Assembly: GCA_021399445.1 (NCBI GenBank)
Contig: JAJTUQ010000001.1
Location: 6,510,001-6,574,000 of the forward strand
Length of the DNA: 64,000 nt
Direction of reading: 5' to 3'
DNA from: Xylogone sp. PMI_703
Lineage: Eukaryota; Ascomycota; Leotiomycetes
Made by a program: the position numbers and the translations under genes. Below the pieces are notes generated by a model, which saw only the letters and a list, made by a program, of their open reading frames with translations, searched no databases and was not told where the DNA came from. Shown here piece after piece: positions 49,100-61,500 of this stretch. The stretch's first letter is position 1, and each line of letters begins with the position of its first letter.

Positions 49100-49705
49100 G
49101 CTGAATGATACCCACGTCTCAGAACAAAGGGAGAACTCCAGTTGAACTGGCTGCTTATACCCGCTTATATCTGTGTTCTGACAAGTAGTTTAGCTGAGCT
49201 CAGTTGGTAATACAATCTCTTATATAGTACAACTTTTAAAACTCTCTTCATCGTGCTTCCTTTCCTTTTAGTGTTGATAAATATTATTCGAGTTGCTTGC
49301 CATCATGACCTTGAGTAAAAGTACCTCCACTCCTCTTGCAGCCTTGTATATACTCCTAGGGGGTTGACTGACGAGGCTGAAACGCAAACACCAATCAACG
49401 GAGGGAACCATACTGACGTCACCGCAGAACCAATGACGAGCTCACACGCAAAGGAAGCAACGAACGGAGTACCGGTCTCTGCAGGAGCTCTCTGGTATCA
49501 GAACCGTTCGGAGTTCCGACCATTAGAGCTTTAGTAGCTACACCCAGAGCTCTCCCCTCCAAGCTATAAAACTAACAACCCCTCCTTTCCCCTGTACTAT
49601 AATTCAAAAGAGCTCCTAGCTCTAGTAAGACCGTCCTCTACCAATATCCAAATATATCAATACCCTCAAAATTATAAAAGAAAGATAAGAGATAGGGAGA
49701 AAACA
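49100..49705. other. Promoter-containing spacer
   Basis: 0.6 kb upstream of the methyltransferase; holds its TATA box at 49565. No gene seen. Confidence 0.45.
49565..49570 (+). promoter_or_regulatory. TATA box of methyltransferase gene
   Basis: TATAAA lies 141 bp upstream of the methyltransferase ATG and is followed by a C/T-rich stretch, the usual fungal arrangement. Confidence 0.5.
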
Positions 49706-50560
49706 ATGTCCTCCATCCCCGCCATCGTCTACGCCTCAGACCACAGCCCCTCAGTGCTGAGCGCCCACCAGTGGCGCACAGTCGCCAACTCCGTCCCTTA
49801 CATCCTCCCTCTCCTCTCTTCCTCCCTCCCTCTCCTCTCTTCCTCCTCCTCTTCCCTAGCACTCAAGATCCTCGACGTAGGCTGCGGCCCCGGCTCCATC
49901 ACAATCGACCTCGCCCGGCACGTCCAGTCCCAAGCCGGGCACGTGACAGGGCTTGAGTACACCGACGAACCCCTCCAACAAGCCCGCGCCGCCGCGTCCG
50001 CGCAGGGCATCACGAACATCGACTTCCGCGTGGGCGACATCCACAAGCTGGACTTCGCTGATGGGAGCTTCGACCTCGTGCATGCCCACCAGGTGCTGCA
50101 GCACGTGGCTGATCCCGTGCAGGCGCTGCGCGAGATGAGGCGGGTGACGAGGAAGGGAGGACATGTCTGCGTGCGCGAGTCCGCGTCTAAGCTATGGTTC
50201 CCGGCCTCGGAGGGGTTGGAGAAGTGGAATCGCCTGGTGCATACGGTGGGCACTGCAAAGGGCAGCAATCCGGACGCCGGCGCGCGGATACATGCCTGGG
50301 CTCATGAAGCGGGCTTTGCCTGGGAGGATATCAAGTGCACTGCTGGGTCTTGGTGCTTCCAGACACCTCAAGAGAGGCAATGGTGGGCGGGAAGCTTCAT
50401 AGGGCGTGCGGCGGGGGGTCAGTTCAGGAAGTTTGCTATTGAGGGCGGGCATGCTACGGCGGAAGACCTCGATGAGATTGTTCGGGCATGGGAGCAATGG
50501 AGAGACAGCGAGGAGGGATGGTTCAGCATCTTGCACGGGGAGATTACATGTCACGTCTGA
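49706..50560 (+). CDS. Class I SAM-dependent methyltransferase
   Basis: Intronless 284-residue protein. Motif I ILDVGCGPGS is at residues 55-64, followed by an acidic strand end (GLEYTDEPLQQAR), the GDIHKLDFADGSFDLVHAHQ region and VLQHVADPVQALREMRRVTRKGG, a typical UbiE/COQ5-type Rossmann fold. The C-terminal half (GWFSILHGEI at the end) matches a fungal family of orphan methyltransferases. It transfers a methyl group from S-adenosylmethionine to an unknown, probably small, acceptor; no targeting signal is seen. The gene is much more GC-rich than its surroundings, with C- and G-ending codons, and lies right after a helicase remnant. A short tandem duplication of a CT-rich unit encodes the doubled LLSSS(S)LPLLSSS stretch at residues 36-49. 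Convergent with MET6. Confidence 0.85.
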   Translation: MSSIPAIVYASDHSPSVLSAHQWRTVANSVPYILPLLSSSLPLLSSSSSSLALKILDVGCGPGSITIDLARHVQSQAGHVTGLEYTDEPLQQARAAASAQGITNIDFRVGDIHKLDFADGSFDLVHAHQVLQHVADPVQALREMRRVTRKGGHVCVRESASKLWFPASEGLEKWNRLVHTVGTAKGSNPDAGARIHAWAHEAGFAWEDIKCTAGSWCFQTPQERQWWAGSFIGRAAGGQFRKFAIEGGHATAEDLDEIVRAWEQWRDSEEGWFSILHGEITCHV

Positions 50561-51017
50561 AAAGCTGCAAAAGAAAGATAGAAAACGCATTTAGACCAAA
50601 GTCTTGCAAACCATAATCATTATTATGGATCCAATATAGCCTTAATATATAGAAGCTACTACCATGATTTTTCTCCTTTTGTGGAAATCCACCAATGCTC
50701 TAATCCGGCTACCAGGCCCTGTTGAAATGGGTATAATGTCCTGTTGTCCCGCTCAAACCCCTTGTACGCCACCCTGTGGTCAAATTTACGGAGGATCCGG
50801 TTGATGGTTCCCCTCACCACATTATGCTGTTGAAAAACACAAATCGTAACTTTTTTGATCATAATGCCCAAACCAGAAACGCCGATGTTGAGATCGTCTC
50901 CACGGAAGGGGGCTCATCATAAAAAAACACGCGCAGACATCGTAATGTCACACATTGACTCCAGCCTACCTCGTAATAATTAGATGAGGCATGTGCTGGT
51001 CAATAGCCCCGAAGCAT
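50561..51017. other. Convergent spacer
   Basis: 457 bp between two gene 3' ends; AT-rich, no gene recognised. Confidence 0.45.
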
Positions 51018-53493
51018 TTACTGCTGCGAGGCATACTTTTGTCGGTAGTACTTGGCGGCGTTGACCATGTTGGTCAAGGCTGCCTTGGTCTCGGTCCATC
51101 CACGGGTCTTCAGACCACAGTCAGGGTCAATCCAGAGTTGATCTGGCTTGAGGTATTGCAACATCTCCTCAATTCGGTCCTTGATCTCCTGCTCGCTTGG
51201 AACACGAGGGGAGTGGATGTCGTAGACACCGGGACCGATTTGGCGGGGGTATGCCTTGTCAACGAAGACCTTGAGGAGCTTGGCATCAGACTTGCTGTTC
51301 TCAATAGAAAGAACATCAGCGTCAAGTGCTGCAATAGCGTGGAAGAAGTCTTGGAATTCAGAGTAGCAGAAGTGGGAGTGGATCTGGGTGAAGTTCTGGA
51401 CACCAGAGACGGAGAGACGGAAGGACTTGACGGCCCAGTCGAGGTAGGCTTCACGCTCCTTGCCAGCACGGAGAGGAAGACCTTCACGGAGAGCAGGCTC
51501 GTCAACCTGGATAACGTAGACACCAGCAGCCTCGAGGTCAACAACTTCATCGCGGAGAGCGAGAGCAAGCTGAGCAGCTTGGACAGATTGGTGAACATCA
51601 TCACGAGGGAATGACCATCGGAGGCAGGTGATTGGTCCAGTTAACATGCCCTTCATTGGCTTCTTGGAAATAGAGACAGCATACTTGGACTCCTTGACAG
51701 TCATTGGAGCAGGGCGAGAGATATCACCGACGACGATAGGAGGACGAACGCATCGGGATCCGTAACTTTGGACCCAACCATTGGTGGTGAAAGCATATCC
51801 ATTCAAGCGCTCACCAAAGTATTGAACCATGTCGTTACGTTCAGGCTCGCCATGAACGTACACGTCGAGATCAAGTTCCTCTTGGATCTTGACAACATCT
51901 GCGATCTCCTTCTCAATGAACTTCTCGTATTGCCCAGCGGTAATCTCACCCTTGGTGAACTTGTTTCGCTGGATTCGGATCTCCTTGGTTTGAGGGAAGG
52001 ATCCAATTGTGGTAGTTGGGAAGAGAGGGAGACCAAGGAGCTTCTGCTGTTCAGCAATTCTGGTAGGGAACTCAGCGAGACGGTTGTACATCTCGGGAGT
52101 GACCTTAGATAGGCGGTCCTTGACGCTTGGGTCATTGGTTCTCTTTGACGTGGCACGAGCTTGAATGGATTTGGCATTAGCCTCAAGTTGCTCGCGAACA
52201 GATGCTGGGCCTTCAGTGACAGCCTTAGCAATGACACTGATTTCGGATGCCTTCTCAACGGCGAAAGAAAACCAGTCAGCAATCTCGGGATCGAGGCTCT
52301 TCTCACTGGCAAGAGTGTGGGGGGTGTGTAGAAGGGAGGAGGATGTGGCAACAATGACACGGTCTTGGCCAAGTTTCTGGATGGCACTCTCGACAATCTC
52401 AATGGCACGCTTGAAGTTGGTCTTCCAGATGTTACGGCCATCGACAACACCAGCTGAAAGAACGGTCTTTGGGCCCAAAGCGCCAATCACGGTCTCAAGT
52501 TGCTCTGGGTTTCGGACCAAGTCAACATGGACAGCGTAGACATCAGTTGGGAGGGAGTCAATGTTGTGAACAATGTCACCGAAGTAGGTAGCCAAAGCGA
52601 TCTTTGGGATCTTGGCACCAAGGCCAGCAAGCTTAGCATAAGTGGGCTTGAAAGCAGCCTTTGTCTTAGCTGGAAGATCGAAGACAAGAACAGGCTCATC
52701 AATCTGGACGGTCTCAGCACCAGCCTCCTTGAGCTTGGTGAGGAGCTCCTCGTAGATTGGGACAAGCTTGTCGAGGAGATCAATTGGGTCTACACTTTGT
52801 CCACGGTCGGGCTTACCGAGGTGGAGGAAGGAAATGGGACCAACCAAGACTGGTCGAGTGGCGATGCCAGCCTCCTTAGCCTCAAGGAACTCAACAACCG
52901 CCTTTGGGTTTGGGTTGAGCTTGAAGGTCTGGTTATCCTGGAGAGTGGGCTTGACATAGTGGTAGTTAGAGTCGAACCATTTCACCATCTCCAAGCTGGG
53001 GACGTCAACGCCCTCACGTTGGAGTCCACGACCCATAGCGAAATATTCATCAATGGGGTTCAAGCTGTACTTGGTGTATCTCTCTGGTGTGGCCTGCAAA
53101 TAGCATAGTTAGCATGCTTGCTGAGAGCAACCCTGATGGCAGGAATACTTACACCGAAGTCCTGGATGTGGGTAAGGACCTGGTCATAGAGGGCAAAGTC
53201 GTTGCTGGGGATGATATCGACGCCAGCATCTTTCTGGATCTTCCAGTGAGCCAGACGGAGCCTCTTGGCCTCCTTGAGCAAGTCATCCTGAGAGATCTTG
53301 CCGCCCCAGTCTATACCCGTCAGTACGCAGGAAAAAGAGCTGGCAAGGAGGGTATCAACTTACAAGCTTCAGTGGCCTTCTTCAAGTCACGGTTTACTCC
53401 CATACGGGGGAAACCAAGGATAGCTCTACGAAAGATTAGCCATCATCAACGTAGAGAAATGTCAACAGATGCGACGACTCACGATTGAACCAT
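51018..53493 (-). CDS. MET6: Cobalamin-independent methionine synthase Met6
   Basis: Predicted 768-residue enzyme from four exons: 53493-53483 (only 11 coding bases, MVQ plus two), 53425-53364, 53310-53153, 53093-51018. It transfers the methyl group of 5-methyltetrahydropteroyltri-L-glutamate to homocysteine, the last step of methionine synthesis, in the cytosol. Length matches the family (765-770). The N-terminal copy of the fold starts SAILGFPRMGVNRDLKKA; the catalytic C-terminal half has TTTIGSFPQTKEIR, the zinc ligands in IHSHFCYSEF and the final Cys in PDCGLKTRGW, with DEPALREGLP as substrate-binding region. The acceptor/donor sites are all canonical (GTGAGT, GTAAGT). Codon bias suggests strong expression, and the promoter has a CT-rich tract. 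All key residues I can check are intact. Confidence 0.95.
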
Positions 53494-54919
53494 CTTCAAT
53501 GATTATATGTGATGATTGATGGAAGGGTAGATAGCTTGTGATAAAAAAACACCACGTCCTCTCGAAGTGGGGTCAAGAACGAAAAAGCTTAGCTGTCCAG
53601 AAACCCGATAATCGGAGTTTTCAAGACGGGAGAAAAGCCCTTTCTTGATAGAGAAGACTATATAGAAGTTTGCAACCGAGAAATCACCTTCTTATGAAGG
53701 ATTCTCTCGAAGATATTCTAAGAGGATGAGATAGAGAAGGGGGAAGGAGAGTTTGAGGAAGAGAAGGAAGAAAGAGAAAGAGGAGAGGAGGGAAAGGGTC
53801 GGTGAGAGCAAAATATAGCCCGAGGGCGGGCTTACTGTGTACAAGCTGCCCCTCCTCCATGGTGCAATTCGCTAATCAGACCTATCGGGATAATCGAGTC
53901 TCTGCACTGATGGGTAAGCCGGCGCCCGAAGAGATGATTAGTGCGTGTCGAGTTGTTATCGCTCTGGTAATTATATACGCCGACGCAAACGGGGTGTGAA
54001 AGGTCCGTCAGCGTGCCAAAAAATTATGTTTATATAAATGCAAAGCAGATCCCCACTGAGCTTTCCCATTCCAGGCCCTCCAATTAGATTAGATCTGGGT
54101 CAGATCTGGAGATTTAAGGTTTAGCATTCCCGTTGACTGCATTGCGGTGTGGGGTGCCGGCAAAGCCCCAGATAGCATCACATAGTCACTACGATCTAGC
54201 CTCTGGTTTCAGGGGGTTTACGAGTAATACATCATGATTTGGACTGTTTAATTGGTCATATGGTAAAGAGAGTCAATCGTAACTTCATTATTCTCAATAG
54301 TCGCAGACTACAGCAACCAGCCACCCAAGTCAGTTAACAGAGGCTTCCTCCATCAATCCGAATCACCATTGTCCCATCCAACCAGTCTACCCATCCAAAC
54401 AAATCCCAAGACAATAACTTATACAACACAGCGTTGCCGCCTTAGTGCTAGTAACCTTTTTCCCATCCTCCAATGATCCAAAGCAGTACATGTAACAAAA
54501 CAGGTTATATCTGAGAGCGTGAGCCCGCATGCATTCTTCTGATGTGGTATTGCTCCTCCTCTTTGAGTTTTCATGAAGAATGCAAACATTGAAAGAAAGC
54601 CAGGCTCAATGGTGGTACAGAGTTTTTTGTTGCTTAACCGTTCCCAGCAGAAAAATGGATATAAATCTTCGCAGCCAAGCAAGTTAGAAAAATGACAGAC
54701 AGCCCTCGCAATTAAGACTTTAGATAACGATAATAAAATTCGATAAACAAGAAATTTTCATGATCCATTCGTGAAAAGACAAACGCCGATATGCAAATAA
54801 ACTCCAATCGCTAAAACGCTAATCAAGTGGGTATCAAAAGGTGTCGTAAGGTGGTGAAATAGAACTATGATATGTGGTAAGAGTATGCGAGAATCACCCC
54901 CTATAGGGAGGGGGGTATT
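53494..54919. other. Spacer: MET6 promoter and RasGEF 3' region
   Basis: About 1.4 kb between two minus-strand genes. The part next to MET6 carries its promoter; the rest is AT-rich with no supported gene. I saw no CACGTG (Cbf1-type) site close to MET6. Confidence 0.45.
53721..53804 (-). promoter_or_regulatory. CT-rich core promoter tract of MET6
   Basis: Nearly unbroken purine run on the plus strand, so pyrimidine-rich on the MET6 strand, 230-310 bp upstream of the start codon. Typical of strongly expressed fungal housekeeping genes. Confidence 0.45.
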
Positions 54920-57900
54920 TTAGGAGGTAACGGTGACTTTCAAATGTGTCCAACCGAAAATATCGAACTTCTCCTTCGAAGATGCGGAGGCAGGTGTCGC
55001 TTCCACGGGACTCTGCTTCTGTACAGTTTCCCGCGGCTCTAAAAGAAGGGACTTGCGATAAAACTGCGTCACATGCTCATGTTCAGAGGTCGACTTGACT
55101 CGCACAATTTGTGCTTGGAGCCACTCCTGCAGTTCAGTGACCTCTGCAAGTCTATAAGGTATTTGGAACCGCTGGAGTTCGCCGATTATCTTTGCTGTCC
55201 GGGTATGCTTATCAAAATTGATGACAGTAGTACCCTCGCTGTCTCCGATGCCTGGAAGCTGCTTAGTTGCGGGATTTCCGGCATCGATAAAAGTAAGATC
55301 GGTCAGATAGAGACCAACAAATGGAAGACAGGGAGCAACATGGTTGTGAAGCCGCTTGCGGAGAACTGCGTAGTTCTTGTCTGGCTCAACGATGGCTTGG
55401 AGACTGGTGAGGGTGTCCTTGCGCTTTTGGGATATATAATCCCAAGTTCTCCTAAGGCGAACAATTGTTGAAGAGTTAAGAGAACAAATGATGGCCATTA
55501 ATGAATGGTAGTTATTTAACTCCAAACATCTATGAGCAATCTTGATCCAATGCTTAATGGTGAGTGCTCGCTTCTTGACATCCTCATGTTGGAGAATTGT
55601 GTCGGCAACTAGATTGGACAGATCTGTCGAAAGAGTAGACATGGCCCGTACGTTGGGCGCATTCGAGCCACTCTTCTTCGTCCATTCGGAACCCAGCAGC
55701 TCCTCTGGCATAATGGCACAGAAGATGTTCATCTCCTTGATTGCCAGTTGCCTAGCTATCTCCAATGGGTCAAAGTCAGTGATGGTAGGGCAGGTACCAC
55801 CCATTTTCCAATTTCTGACAAGACCCATTTGGCTTTTGGTGAAGATGACGGGAGGTATCGGAGACTCGACCGTTGCAGATGCCGCATTTCCAGTGCTTGT
55901 TTTTCCCATGGAGGAGACTTGTCGGGGAACAAGATAACCTTCTGAGGAAGACACCTTCTGTGATAATTCTTGCAAACGTTGCGCAGCTGCTGGAAGAACT
56001 GGTTTCAGCTTTGCCTCTGCGAAACTCTCAATAATAGCAAGAGCATCATGATCGGAAGCATCGTGCCAGTGAGACTCCATCCAAACCTTGAAGACGTTAT
56101 ATACTCGAAGGCGAACAGGGGAAGCAATGTGTGGAGATTCGGCAACATAATCGAAACGCTCAATCAAAGCCTTTGCAAGATCTACTGGGGAGACGAAAAG
56201 GCGGAAAGTGAGATGGAATGTGGTGACAAACATTGCATCGGGAGTGGAGTCATGTGTGGTGAGCTTTTCAACAAGTGCTGCAAGGGTTCCACCCGTTACT
56301 TGGCCGTCTTTGTTGTGCATCAACTCGTGGGCAAAGGTTTTTTCGAGGACCTTCGACTCACCATCATCCTCAGCATCTCTGAGAGATTGACTGGTGGTCA
56401 TGTTGTTGATACTTGAGATGGAGGGTTTGTTTTCGAGAGCAGGCGAAGCAGGGGTAGTTGCCCTGGTTGAGACGCCAGTCATTTCAGAATCTTGCATCCC
56501 GTTGGCGGAGGCACTGCTGGTTGTCGAGGTAGCAATACTTCTTGAGCTGAAAGAATCCTGGAGTGGACTACCGTGTCCTGCAGATTCTTCTGGAAGACTA
56601 GGTTCTTCTAGTGGAGATCCGGAAGTAATAAGCTTTGGGAGTGGAGGTAGGAGAGATGATGTTCGAGTAGGTTGAGAGGAGTTGTGCTGGGGAGCGAGAA
56701 GTTGGGGCCCTTCAATCTGAGAGTCGATACTTGATTGTACTTGAAGGGCAGTAGTATTTATAGGAGAGTCGGGTGGAAGTTCTGGAAGAGGCTTTTCTGT
56801 GTTTGCAGGAGCTAATGATGGTCGCCTTGTCGGTTCTGTCTGCGGCAGTTCCTTTGTTGGCTCGGACAATAGGCTTTCGCGTTTAGAAGGACCAGTGGTA
56901 TTGTTAGGTATGGCTTGAAACTCGTCAGGACCTAAACCGCTATTATCATTTCTCTCAAATTCGAAATCGCCAATACGCTCGATAACAAATCTGGATTTTG
57001 CAACACATTCCCCGGCGGCTTTAACACAGGCTGTGGCAGCCATCAGAAGGCTACCATTCTGGTGGGGCATGACAACATCATCTTCTTCAAATCCGTTTGT
57101 ATGTATAATATCCTTAGCTGAAGTCTCGAGTTTGTTGAGATGGTCATATAGTGCGTTCCGAGTTGCGTGTAACGTATCTGCACTTTGACCATCATGGGCA
57201 CAAATAGTGTCAATAATCCCGAGCAGCTCCGATCCGGCATTCACTGATTCGCGAGTTGTCAAGAGTAGGCCGGCGGATGATTGAGATTGAAGATGCAAGC
57301 GTCCGATGAATGAGCCCAAATAGGACAGGAATGTATCGTGGCATGCATTTAATCTCTCTGAAACGAGGTTTTGACGTTGTGCTGCCGGCATGGACATAGA
57401 CATACGGTGAGATATGGACTGTCGTTTCACATGCAAGGATGCAGGTCTCGAAATAGACAATGGTCTAGAGGAAGAAGCAGTTGTGCTCGAATAAATGCTC
57501 ATCCGCTTGTAAGACTCACACTTGGTTGTGTCTTCCGAAAACTGGGAGCTAGACACTCCGCTGTCACAGCTGTAGGTGGACATTCTCCGCGAAGCCATAT
57601 CATGAGTTCTCTTTCCGGTCGCTGGCTTGTCAAATGACGCGTCTGATGGAGGAGTTAGGGGTTTTTGACCTTCCTCCTTGAGGGCTGTCATGGGCACGTG
57701 AACTAGGGTTCGCGAACTCATCTCATCCTCCCAAGCATCAAGAAATCTGACTCCTCTAACTACAAGCTTGAACGCTTTGATTATCATGTCATCTATCGTG
57801 TTATTCATCTCTTCAATATAGATCTCGGTTGGAGTTAGTGGTATATCTTGCAGTTTCTTTGCGCTTTTGACTAGCGATGACAGCTCAGAGAGAAGTGCTT

Positions 57901-58593
57901 TCCGAGATCGCTTTAGCGCTTCACAGCTTTGCACCAGAGGAGATTCTCGAGTCAAGCAGTTTGATTTTTCCTGTTCACTCAAGGTGAGTTTTCTCGCTAG
58001 TCATCGAACATGGTTTCAATACTTACTAACAAATACCTGACACCTGCAATAACTCCTCGCATGATTTCTTGGTTTCTAATGACTTCGGCCTCACTCATTA
58101 CACCATGTCGTAACAGGTCCCAAAAGTTTAACAATGCAACAAGAAGATTCTGCATTGACTCTGGTTCGTAAGCTGTGCAATAATTTGTGGGCAGCCAACC
58201 TCGTGCCCCGGAGGGGAGCAAAGTACCGTCCGCCCAGCCATTTGTATGAATCGAATGGACTAGGATAAGATCTCCTTCACTCAGAGGTACTGTGACAGTG
58301 GTTTCCGAGGCGCTGGGTGTCGGTTGAAATGGATAAAATGCTCGTAGGAAGTTATGAAATACGGGTTGAGACGGTTCTACATATCGTCGTAGTAAGTCCT
58401 CCTGTGACCCATTTGGAGTAGTTGGCGGTGTTATTTGTGAGGATGTGGTGGTAGAGGTCGTCAAGTCCGTACTTGTAGATGTATTCCTCTGATGTCTCCA
58501 ACCTTTGCTCGAATTTCGAGGCCTGTGTTTGTGGATCGCAAGAGGAGCAACATGAACGCTGGAGCGCGCATTGTAATCAAATGCCGTCACCAT
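54920..58593 (-). CDS. Cdc25-type Ras guanine-nucleotide exchange factor
   Basis: Predicted 1205-residue protein from two exons (58593-58027, 57970-54920; 56-bp intron, phase 0). Domain order: SH3 at about residues 80-145 (FLRAFYPFQPT, GDLILVHSIHTNGWADGTL, GARGWLPTNYC), a long Ser/Thr/Pro-rich linker, a RasGEF N-terminal domain around 730-850 (FAHELMHNKDGQVTGGTLAA), and the catalytic Cdc25 homology domain around 920-1170 (IARQLAIKEMNIFCAIMPEELLG, LTIKHWIKIAHRCLELNNYH, CLPFVGLYLTDLTFIDAGNP). This is the architecture of yeast Cdc25, which loads Ras with GTP at the plasma membrane and drives cAMP or MAP-kinase signalling. All catalytic helices look intact. The start ATG lies in the first open frame and precedes the SH3 domain; length is close to the family's usual 1100-1600. 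Confidence 0.9.
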
Positions 58594-61500
58594 GGTAGCT
58601 TACTCGTGAACGGCTAGCATGAGAGCTATTGCAAGAGAATTTCCGTTGATTGAAAATACGCCCAGCGATGTGCTATCTGGCAGTTGACAGGTTTTAGATA
58701 GTTATTATTTCCTTTAGCGTGTCCCTCGAGGGATCGGAAGAGTCCCGCTTCCAAATAAGATTTTAGACTGTGCGAGATTCGATAGCAGATATGCAATTAG
58801 GATCTACGCAAGAAAGGTAGCAGTTAGCATGAAAAAAGCGAGGCTCGGAGGGTTGTTCGTGGTAGGGTATTGTTGATAAGAAGGAGCGTGGCGAGGATGT
58901 CACCAGGAGTGTCGACAGGAGGGAATGGGCCCATGTCACATACCAAGCTCTTTTAATGGTATTGGAGACCCTCTCTTTCCAGCGTTGGTCGTGCAACGCT
59001 TGTCCTCGAATGCCGGATGTCTGCCTTATGCCGATCACCATCCAAGAGGGACCCCACAGGACTGTGCCCTTCTGGTGATAGTTTGCTTGAGGCAGTTGGG
59101 GGCTGGCAGCAACGGCGAACGGGATGTCCGTGAGTATCTTGTAGGTAAACTATTAGGTCGTCTCAGTCCGGTCGAGGCTAGCAAAACGGCCTCGAATCAC
59201 TCAAGATATCTTTTTTGGCGCAAACAATCGAGCTGGTGACGAGAAGAAGCTGGAATCTGCTGCAGCAATATCTCGATTTCTTTTCCGCCTCTTAGCGTTT
59301 TCCCCTTGCGAGTCCAATGCCCAAACAGTATATGAAACCGCAAAGAGCTTGGATCGGGTGCTGAGGCAGGACCAACAGGCAAACTCCTTTCGAATTCCAA
59401 TTTCGACCACAGCTCACCACCGACCGGATGCTCTGGAGGATGGAAAAGCGTTGCGGGTCCAGGGTTCGAGGCTCTTTTGCCTCTATTCTCGTTTGAGGGC
59501 AGCAAGATGCTTTGACCTCCTAGTCTTAGGTGCTGACCGAGGGCGTCGATAAAAATCAATGCAAGGGAGAACCTAGGAGAAGGCGACCCGAGCGCACCGA
59601 GGAGTCGCGAGTCGAACTGGACGAGTTTGATCTTTCCAAGAACAACGGGCACGAACGAGCACGGCGATGCAGATGTAAGGAGGAGAAGTAAGAGAACGAG
59701 AAGGAGTAAGAATGAAAAGAAGACACAGCAACAAACATGACAGAACCGTCACCACCGATCAACGACGATGAGCCCAAAGCAGCCCTTGCAGGAGACACAC
59801 ATCCGACCATCCCTCAGCACGACCCAGCGCACGCCCAAGCATTAGGGGTGGACATGCTCGACATGGAGGAGGACCAAGTTGGGCGCACGGAGGGTGGTAT
59901 GGAGAAGACGCCAGTTCCCAAAGCGGCCAGCCCGCTTGCGAGCGCGAGACCGCCGTTGGGCCGTCAAAAATTTGGCGTGGGGCGGGGTGCACGCTAGAGC
60001 AAGGGGCGGCGAAGCAAGCGCTCCTCCATGTCCTCTCTGTCCTCCATTACCCATCAGGCCATCCACAATGCCCCAGGACCCCTTCCCTTGCTCTTCCCCT
60101 CGTCCACTTCTCCCCCTTTGCTTCTGTTCCGCAATCACCACCCATCCCCAGAAACCATCGAGCCATCCAAGTTGAGTAAGCTCCAAGATGGGATTCTTCT
60201 GCGGTACATCAATACCGTACACTACTGTACTTATGCTGCTTTCACATCGGCACTTGCATCGCGCAGCGGACTCTGCCACTTGACGGATGCTCACTCAAAG
60301 TTTGCTTACCACAGTCCGATACTTTTTCATCGCACACAAGAACCACAAAGGCCGTACGACACTTTTCTCACCTTCCACACAGTTGCTCTGCTTCTCGGGT
60401 CATGCATCGGATTTGGGATAGCACTGCCCGTTTACTCCGTACGTCTGGCTTTACTTACAAATGCTTTGCAAGAATACCACAGGAACCCGCCCGAGTTGCT
60501 TTCCAATCTCTCGAGAGCACATCCCATGCATGTAGCCGCTGTCACAATTGGTGGCCTCGTCGGTCGTGGCGCGGCGAGATGTCCTCCCAAATGCAACCTT
60601 CGCGCCTGTTCCAGCCCTATCAACCGACAGTGCAATAATAAGAAATGACTGGTCCAGAAATAGGCATTGGAAAACAATGGTTTTGACACCTGTGTGATTC
60701 CTAAGTGATTATCCTGCCATCGAGTGGTCAGCAAAGACTACCGACTTCTCGGGCTGATCTTTCTACAGGTATCACGTGGTGATACAATCAGCTAGTTTCT
60801 TCGACAGGTCTTAATTCACTCCCTTACGGACTTGTGGATTGTGGTAGCCCAGTCTCCCAATCACCTCCCAGTCTACACAGTCGTCACACAATCTAGTACA
60901 TTGTTGCTGCGCGATCGCGGTTGCTCGTCACTGATCTGATCCTCATCACTGTGATGTCCAATAATCGTGCACTGTGATGTCACGAAGAATCCTCAACTAC
61001 ATTTGCTACGGTGCTACGGACATGGCCAAGACTAGACAGTGGATGCTTCTTCCTCTTTGCTCTATTCCTCCATGCCACAGAATCCCGAGGTCCACTACTG
61101 TACCACAGTACCGTACCGTATTCTTGTGTGATGCCGAGGAACAGAGCAGGGCTGGCTATGGCCAACCAGTGGGGTTTTTGACAGGGCAACGGATGCAGCA
61201 TGGGCACACGCATAATGCACACGCACGATACCGCGTCCACCGGGTTCTATCAAAGCTTGCGCCTCCGTCCTGGCTGTAGCTTCTCATCTTTCTACGGAGT
61301 ACTCCTCGCAGGCGACAGCGATATTGTCCTATACGTGTACGAGGTAGTCTTATATTACCAAGTGACTCGCAGCCGTCCGACGAGACAGCCGGCGGAAGGC
61401 GCTCTCCACTCACGTTCCAAACAACCTCGCTGTGGCTTCATTGCGACCTTTTCGCTGTTTCTGCCCGTCCTCATTACAGTAATCTTCACGTGCATGGATC

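Noticed and set aside
39798..50560. Secondary-metabolite cluster
   Set aside because: A transporter, two regulators in the wider window and a methyltransferase are present, but there is no polyketide synthase, peptide synthetase, terpene synthase or other backbone enzyme.
50659..50871. 70-codon minus-strand frame between methyltransferase and MET6
   Set aside because: The sequence looks slightly protein-like (possible transposase or polyprotein scrap), but it is too short and motif-free to claim a mobile element.
51018..53108. Long frames antisense to MET6 (for example 207 and 202 codons)
   Set aside because: They are shadows of the biased codon use of MET6 on the other strand.
59737..59997. 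86-codon frame beginning MTEPSPPINDDEPKAAL
   Set aside because: The first part reads like a plausible protein N-terminus, but it stops soon, I found no joining exon, and nothing is recognised. Too weak to list as a gene.
60028..60648. 206-codon plus-strand frame
   Set aside because: No motif, unusual composition and overlap with open frames on the other strand.
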